Source: Lewinellaceae bacterium
GTDB lineage: Bacteria; Bacteroidota; Bacteroidia; Chitinophagales; Saprospiraceae
Direction: 5' to 3'
Assembly: GCA_020636315.1 (NCBI GenBank)
Contig: JACJYA010000012.1
Location: 186,001 to 250,000, forward strand
DNA length: 64,000 nt
Part shown: positions 62,101 through 64,000 of the stretch, piece after piece
How the letters are laid out: each line of letters starts with the position of its first letter
How positions within the stretch are numbered: the first letter of the stretch is position 1
Translations under genes and position numbers: made by a program
Notes under the pieces: model-generated
The model's database searches: none
Seen by the model: only the letters and a program-made list of their open reading frames with translations
Told to the model about the DNA's origin: nothing

Positions 62101-62987
62101 ACAACAGTTTTTATCCCTTTACCGGGGCGCATACGGCTATTGCCAATGACTGCGCGGCCTGCCACAACGGCAATTATACCAACACGCCGAACACCTGTGC
62201 CGGCTGCCACACTAATGATTACAACCAAAGCGTGAACCCGAACCACCAGGCGTTGGGCTTCCCGGCGGACTGCGAGAGTTGTCACACCACGGAGCCGGAC
62301 TGGATGCCGGCCACCTTTGGCATCCACGATAATTATTACGTGCTGAACGGGGCGCATGCGATTATTGCCAACGACTGCGCCTCCTGCCACAATGGCGATT
62401 ACAACACCACGCCAAACACTTGTTTTGGTTGCCACTCCGGCGATTACAACCAAACCAGCAACCCGAACCATGCCGCGGCGCAGTTCCCGACGGATTGCCA
62501 GGAATGCCATACGGAATCAGCCTGGATCCCCTCATCATTTAACCATAACAGTTTTTATCCGATCGTAGGTGCACATGCTGCCATTGCCAATGACTGTGCG
62601 GCCTGCCATAATGGAAATTACACCAATACCCCCAACACCTGTTTTGGTTGCCACTCCGGTGATTATAACCAAACCAGCAACCCGAACCACGCTGCGGCAC
62701 AGTTTCCGACAGACTGTGAAAGCTGCCATTCGCAGGCGGCCTGGATCCCTTCAACTTTCGATCACGATGGAATGTATTTCCCCATATACAGTGGAAAACA
62801 CGAAGGAGAGTGGAACAATTGTGTAGATTGCCACACCACAGCCGGCAGTTTTGCCGTTTTCAGCTGTATTGACTGCCACGAACATGATAACCCGGTTGAT
62901 CTGGCAGATAAGCATGATGGCGTTTCGGGATACGTTTATCAGAGTAATGCCTGTTATGCGTGTCATCCGACAGGGGAAAAAGATTAG
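56199..62987 (+). CDS. Giant 91-haem modular cytochrome c
   Basis: A 2262-residue protein with a signal peptide ending near LFAQS (an upstream Cys in LSSC could also be a lipobox, but the paralogues lack it). I count 91 CXXCH motifs. After an N-terminal cap of about 360 residues shared with the 16- and 25-haem proteins, the chain consists of three-haem modules of 72-75 residues. Five modules form a 370-residue, 15-haem super-unit present three times (57391-60720), then two six-haem units of 148 residues. A C-terminal cap (FDHDGMYFPIYSGKHEGEW to the end) closes it. Nearly every module has three extra His (PNHQ, FGIHD/FDHN, GAH), one per haem, which suggests bis-His ligation throughout. It should form a long wire-like electron path. 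No T9SS tail is visible. Confidence 0.95.
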   Translation: MRSLLLIISFLGLSSCLFAQSPHGTDLKANCADCHSSFSWEIDADTLHFNHDTTAFPLEGRHIRVDCRDCHQTLVFPEASPECVSCHTDMHRTTVGLDCARCHTPENWLVDNITELHQENGFPLLGAHSTLNCTDCHISESGLEFGRIGNDCMNCHLDDFNATTNPNHNDAGFSLNCSECHTMDGFDWSSESLNHDFFPLTKGHDVQDCARCHTGGDFTDTPTDCFACHQSDFESSVNPNHQSAGLPTTCAECHTTDVGWMPAEFTQHDPIFPIYSGGHEGQWMECADCHNNSSDYSEFRCTNCHVNPETDEQHTGVSGYNYENTACLACHPTGDADNSFDHNATNFPLTGAHVNTDCILCHADGYEGTPTECEACHTTDFDNATNPNHQELGLPTDCASCHTTEPGWAPATFDIHNDFYELRGAHLDVAADCAGCHNGDYTNTPNTCAGCHTDDYNQAADPDHQANQFPLECENCHIEIAWVPSVFDHNMHYPLTGAHSGIANDCVACHNGDYDNTPNTCAGCHTEDYNQSANPNHQALGFPTDCESCHTTEPDWMPATFGIHDDYYVLNGAHAAIANDCAACHNGDYTNTPNTCFGCHQGDYNQAVDPNHSAAQFPTDCQECHTESEWIPSTFDHDGQYFPIYSGKHDGEWSACTDCHANPSDYSQFSCTNCHTNPQTDNEHNGVGGYVYESTACLACHPTGDADVVFDHNMTAFPLTGAHTTADCLDCHSAGYAGTSTECSSCHTTDFNQTANPNHQSLGLSTDCASCHTTEPGWAPATFDIHGDFYELRGAHMDVAADCAACHNGDYTNTPNTCAGCHTDDFNQTADPDHQANQFPLECENCHIEIAWVPSVFDHNIHYPLTGAHSGIANDCVACHNGDYDNTPNTCAGCHTEDYNQSANPNHQALGFPTDCESCHTTEPDWMPATFGIHDDYYVLNGAHAAIANDCAACHNGDYTNTPNTCFGCHQGDYNQAVDPNHSAAQFPTDCQECHTESEWIPSTFDHDGQYFPIYSGKHDGEWSACTDCHTNPSDYSQFSCTNCHTNPQTDNNHGGVGGYVYESTACLACHPTGDGDAIFDHSATAFPLTGAHTTADCLDCHSAGYAGTSTECSSCHTTDFNQTANPNHQSLGLSTDCASCHTTDAGWSPASFDVHDDYYVLNGAHAAVSNDCAGCHNGDYTNTPNTCAGCHTDDYNQTTAPDHQAAQFPTDCQECHTEMAWAPSTFDHNSFYPITGAHTAIADDCVACHNGDYDNTPNTCAGCHTEDYNQSANPNHQALGFPTDCESCHTTEPDWMPATFGIHDNYYVLNGAHAVIADDCASCHNGDYTNTPNTCFGCHEGDYNQAVNPNHAALQFSNDCFDCHTESEWVPSTFDHDGQYFPIYSGKHDGEWSACTDCHTNPSDYTQFSCTNCHTNPQTDNEHGGVVGYVYESTACLACHPTGDADVVFDHNMTAFPLTGAHTTADCLDCHSAGYAGTSTECSSCHTTDFNQTANPNHQSLGLSTDCASCHTTDAGWSPASFDVHDDYYVLNGAHAAVSNDCAGCHNGDYTNTPNTCAGCHTDDYNQTTAPSHQAAQFPTDCQECHTESSWTPSTFDHNSFYPFTGAHTAIADDCVACHNGDYDNTPNTCAGCHTEDYNQSVNPNHQALGFPTDCESCHTTEPDWMPATFGIHDNYYVLTGAHAVIADDCASCHNGDYANTPNTCFGCHEGDYNQTSNPNHAAAQFPTDCQDCHTETAWAPSTFDHNSFYPITGAHSAIADDCVACHNGDYANTPNTCFGCHEGDYNQTSNPNHAAAQFPTDCQDCHTESSWTPSTFDHNSFYPFTGAHTAIANDCAACHNGNYTNTPNTCAGCHTNDYNQSVNPNHQALGFPTDCESCHTTEPDWMPATFGIHDNYYVLNGAHAAIADDCASCHNGDYINTPNTCFGCHEGDYNQTSNPNHAAAQFPTDCQDCHTESSWTPSTFDHNSFYPFTGAHTAIANDCAACHNGNYTNTPNTCAGCHTNDYNQSVNPNHQALGFPADCESCHTTEPDWMPATFGIHDNYYVLNGAHAIIANDCASCHNGDYNTTPNTCFGCHSGDYNQTSNPNHAAAQFPTDCQECHTESAWIPSSFNHNSFYPIVGAHAAIANDCAACHNGNYTNTPNTCFGCHSGDYNQTSNPNHAAAQFPTDCESCHSQAAWIPSTFDHDGMYFPIYSGKHEGEWNNCVDCHTTAGSFAVFSCIDCHEHDNPVDLADKHDGVSGYVYQSNACYACHPTGEKD
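57391..58500 (+). repeat. 15-haem super-unit, copy 1 of 3
   Basis: A 1110-base (370-codon) unit starting at CASCHTTEPGW. It holds 15 CXXCH codon groups in five modules of 75, 73, 75, 75 and 72 codons (starting the count at any module gives the same sum). The next copy follows without any gap. Confidence 0.9.
58501..59610 (+). repeat. 15-haem super-unit, copy 2 of 3
   Basis: Exactly 1110 bases after copy 1. Long stretches, such as 57770-58080 against 58880-59190, are almost identical at the DNA level, including third codon positions, which points to a recent duplication or gene conversion. Confidence 0.9.
59611..60720 (+). repeat. 15-haem super-unit, copy 3 of 3
   Basis: Again exactly 1110 bases after copy 2. 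It is somewhat more divergent (CHTTDAGWSPASFDVHDD instead of CHTTEPGWAPATFDIH) and its tail matches copy 2. The segment after 60721 restarts the same pattern (with the same DAGWSPAS variant) before switching to shorter units. Confidence 0.88.
61621..62508 (+). repeat. Two six-haem units of 444 bases
   Basis: Units 61621-62064 and 62065-62508 (148 codons, six haems each) are near-identical for most of their length, both starting at the codons for TESSWTPSTFDHNSFYPFTG. 444 is two-fifths of 1110: both are whole numbers of the same three-haem modules. Confidence 0.88.
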
Positions 62988-63179
62988 AGTAGGTTGCGAG
63001 GCCGGAAGAAGTACGGAAAAACTATTTTTACCAGGGAAAGAAGACATTGAAAATTTGAAGATCGAGGATAAATTTTATTCGTTTAATTGACTTCCCGCCA
63101 CCTATTTAGAACTCTATATCTAAGTCAAATAGCTGAAAAATTTTTAGCTTCGTAAGTGTGTTTAACAATAACCCGAATT

Positions 63180-63950
63180 ATGAATTTTAAAGATTGGAAA
63201 ACTATTTTTGCTTTGCTGATAACGTTATCGGTTTTTTCCTGTAACTCCAAACCCCGGGTCATCGAAAGTGAATCCAATGGAGAACAGGCAGGTACCGCCA
63301 TGGACGCTGGCCTTCCGGGCGAGCCTCTGGTCTCTGATGCTGCACCCCAGGAACACAAAGTGACAGTGGAAGAAGTGCTGAATACAGACAGATACACCTA
63401 TCTTAATGTGTCGGAAAATGACGAAAAGTTCTGGATCGCTATTCCGAGGACTGACATTGAGGTAGGGGAAGTTTGTTATTTCAGAGGAGGATTGTTGAAA
63501 AAGAATTTCTTCAGCCAGGAATTCAACCGCGTATTTGAGACCGTGTATCTGGTGTCCGAGTTCTGGAAACAGCCCTCCGGTGGGGCCGGAATGGATGGCG
63601 CCCAGGCCGGTATTCAGGGGGGAGAATCCCTTCCCGACCTGGAAGTAGGAAATATTGAGAGGGCCGAAGGAGCGGTAAAGATTTCTGAACTGTTTGCCAA
63701 CAAGGAAAAGTACAGTAACCAGATGGTTAAAGTGACGGGCAAGTGCGTTAAAGTGAATCCCAGGATCATGAACCGGAACTGGGTCCACCTGCGGGATGGC
63801 TCTGCAAAAGGGGCAGACCTGACGGTAACCACCATGGAAGATATTCCTCTGGGAGCAGTAGTGACTTTGGAAGGGACTATTACTCTGGATAAGGATTTTG
63901 GAGCGGGCTACCGCTATGATGTGATCATGGAAGGAGCAGTTCTGCAGTGA
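63180..63950 (+). CDS. Lipoprotein with C-terminal OB-fold-like domain
   Basis: A 256-residue predicted lipoprotein. Translation most likely starts at the ATG at 63180 (MNFKDWKTIFALLITLSVF), with lipobox VFSCNSKPR; the frame is open eight codons earlier. A first beta-rich part (about 55-125) has HKVTVEEVLNTDRYTYLNVS and FWIAIPRTDIEVGEVCYFRG. After a Gly/Ala-rich linker the C-terminal part (about 155-256) repeats the theme: KISELFANKEKYSNQMVKVT, NRNWVHLRDGSAKGADLTVT, GAVVTLEGTITLDKDFGAGY, the strand order of an OB fold. Both halves look like related OB-type domains. I recall such proteins beside multihaem cytochrome genes in other bacteria; a role in cytochrome assembly or metal/haem handling is only a guess. 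Confidence 0.7.
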   Translation: MNFKDWKTIFALLITLSVFSCNSKPRVIESESNGEQAGTAMDAGLPGEPLVSDAAPQEHKVTVEEVLNTDRYTYLNVSENDEKFWIAIPRTDIEVGEVCYFRGGLLKKNFFSQEFNRVFETVYLVSEFWKQPSGGAGMDGAQAGIQGGESLPDLEVGNIERAEGAVKISELFANKEKYSNQMVKVTGKCVKVNPRIMNRNWVHLRDGSAKGADLTVTTMEDIPLGAVVTLEGTITLDKDFGAGYRYDVIMEGAVLQ

Positions 63951-64000
63951 TTTTTTTAGTTCGCAAAAGTGTTTCTGAGATGAATATCCTCAAAAATATT

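Noticed and set aside
57276..62510. Long minus-strand open frames inside the giant cytochrome gene (such as 61470-62510, 346 codons)
   Set aside because: The repeated codons for CXXCH, Asn, Asp and Thr leave the opposite frames open by periodic composition; the products are Arg/Val-rich shadows that repeat with the same period.

Overview
The window looks like a chromosome fragment of a Bacteroidota bacterium, most likely of the Saprospiria/Lewinella type. The evidence is a thermolysin-like protease with a type IX secretion (Por) tail, many SusD-era style lipoproteins with short lipoboxes, promoters of the Bacteroidota TTG-N20-TAnnTTTG kind, weak Shine-Dalgarno sequences, a hybrid two-component sensor of the Reg_prop/Y_Y_Y/AraC type, and moderately high G+C. 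Assignment below phylum is inference.

Layout. 0.2-3.5 kb: a glycan cluster (GT2 transferase, GT39-like membrane transferase, CDP-paratose-epimerase-like SDR). 3.7-5.6 kb: a copper-binding MbnP-like lipoprotein with its MauG/MbnH-like di-haem partner. 5.6-10.6 kb (minus): SDR protein, secreted M4 protease, surface tail-fibre-like protein. 10.9-16.2 kb: small charged protein, then a tightly packed LytS-type kinase, LytTR regulator and metacaspase. 16.4-19.1 kb: two kelch-type lipoproteins in tandem. 19.1-19.7 kb: a repeat-filled intergenic region with a MITE-like element. 19.7-31.1 kb: housekeeping and metabolic genes (UbiA-like, M42 peptidase, pyrE, Nudix, miaA with a long extra C-terminus, amidase, PLP decarboxylase) and an orphan EVE-McrB ATPase. 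31.2-43.6 kb: giant one-component-like hybrid sensor, secreted proteins, aldo/keto reductase, patatin, MscS channel, ATP-grasp enzyme and ECF sigma factor. 43.8-46.4 kb: GH105 plus DUF4861 lipoproteins for uronic-sugar breakdown.

46.7-63.95 kb is the outstanding region: a plus-strand locus with a promoter, a cytochrome-b-like membrane protein, an Fe-S/FAD pyridine-nucleotide oxidoreductase, four multihaem c-type cytochromes with 16, 23, 25 and 91 CXXCH motifs by my count (155 in all), a probable outer-membrane beta-barrel, and an OB-fold-like lipoprotein. Read together they suggest an electron path from NAD(P)H or the quinone pool across the periplasm and outer membrane. The 2262-residue 91-haem protein is built from about 74-residue three-haem modules. 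Five modules form a 370-residue, 15-haem super-unit that is repeated three times with an exact 1110-bp period, so the gene appears to be growing by recent tandem duplication between fixed N- and C-terminal caps that it shares with the 16- and 25-haem paralogues.
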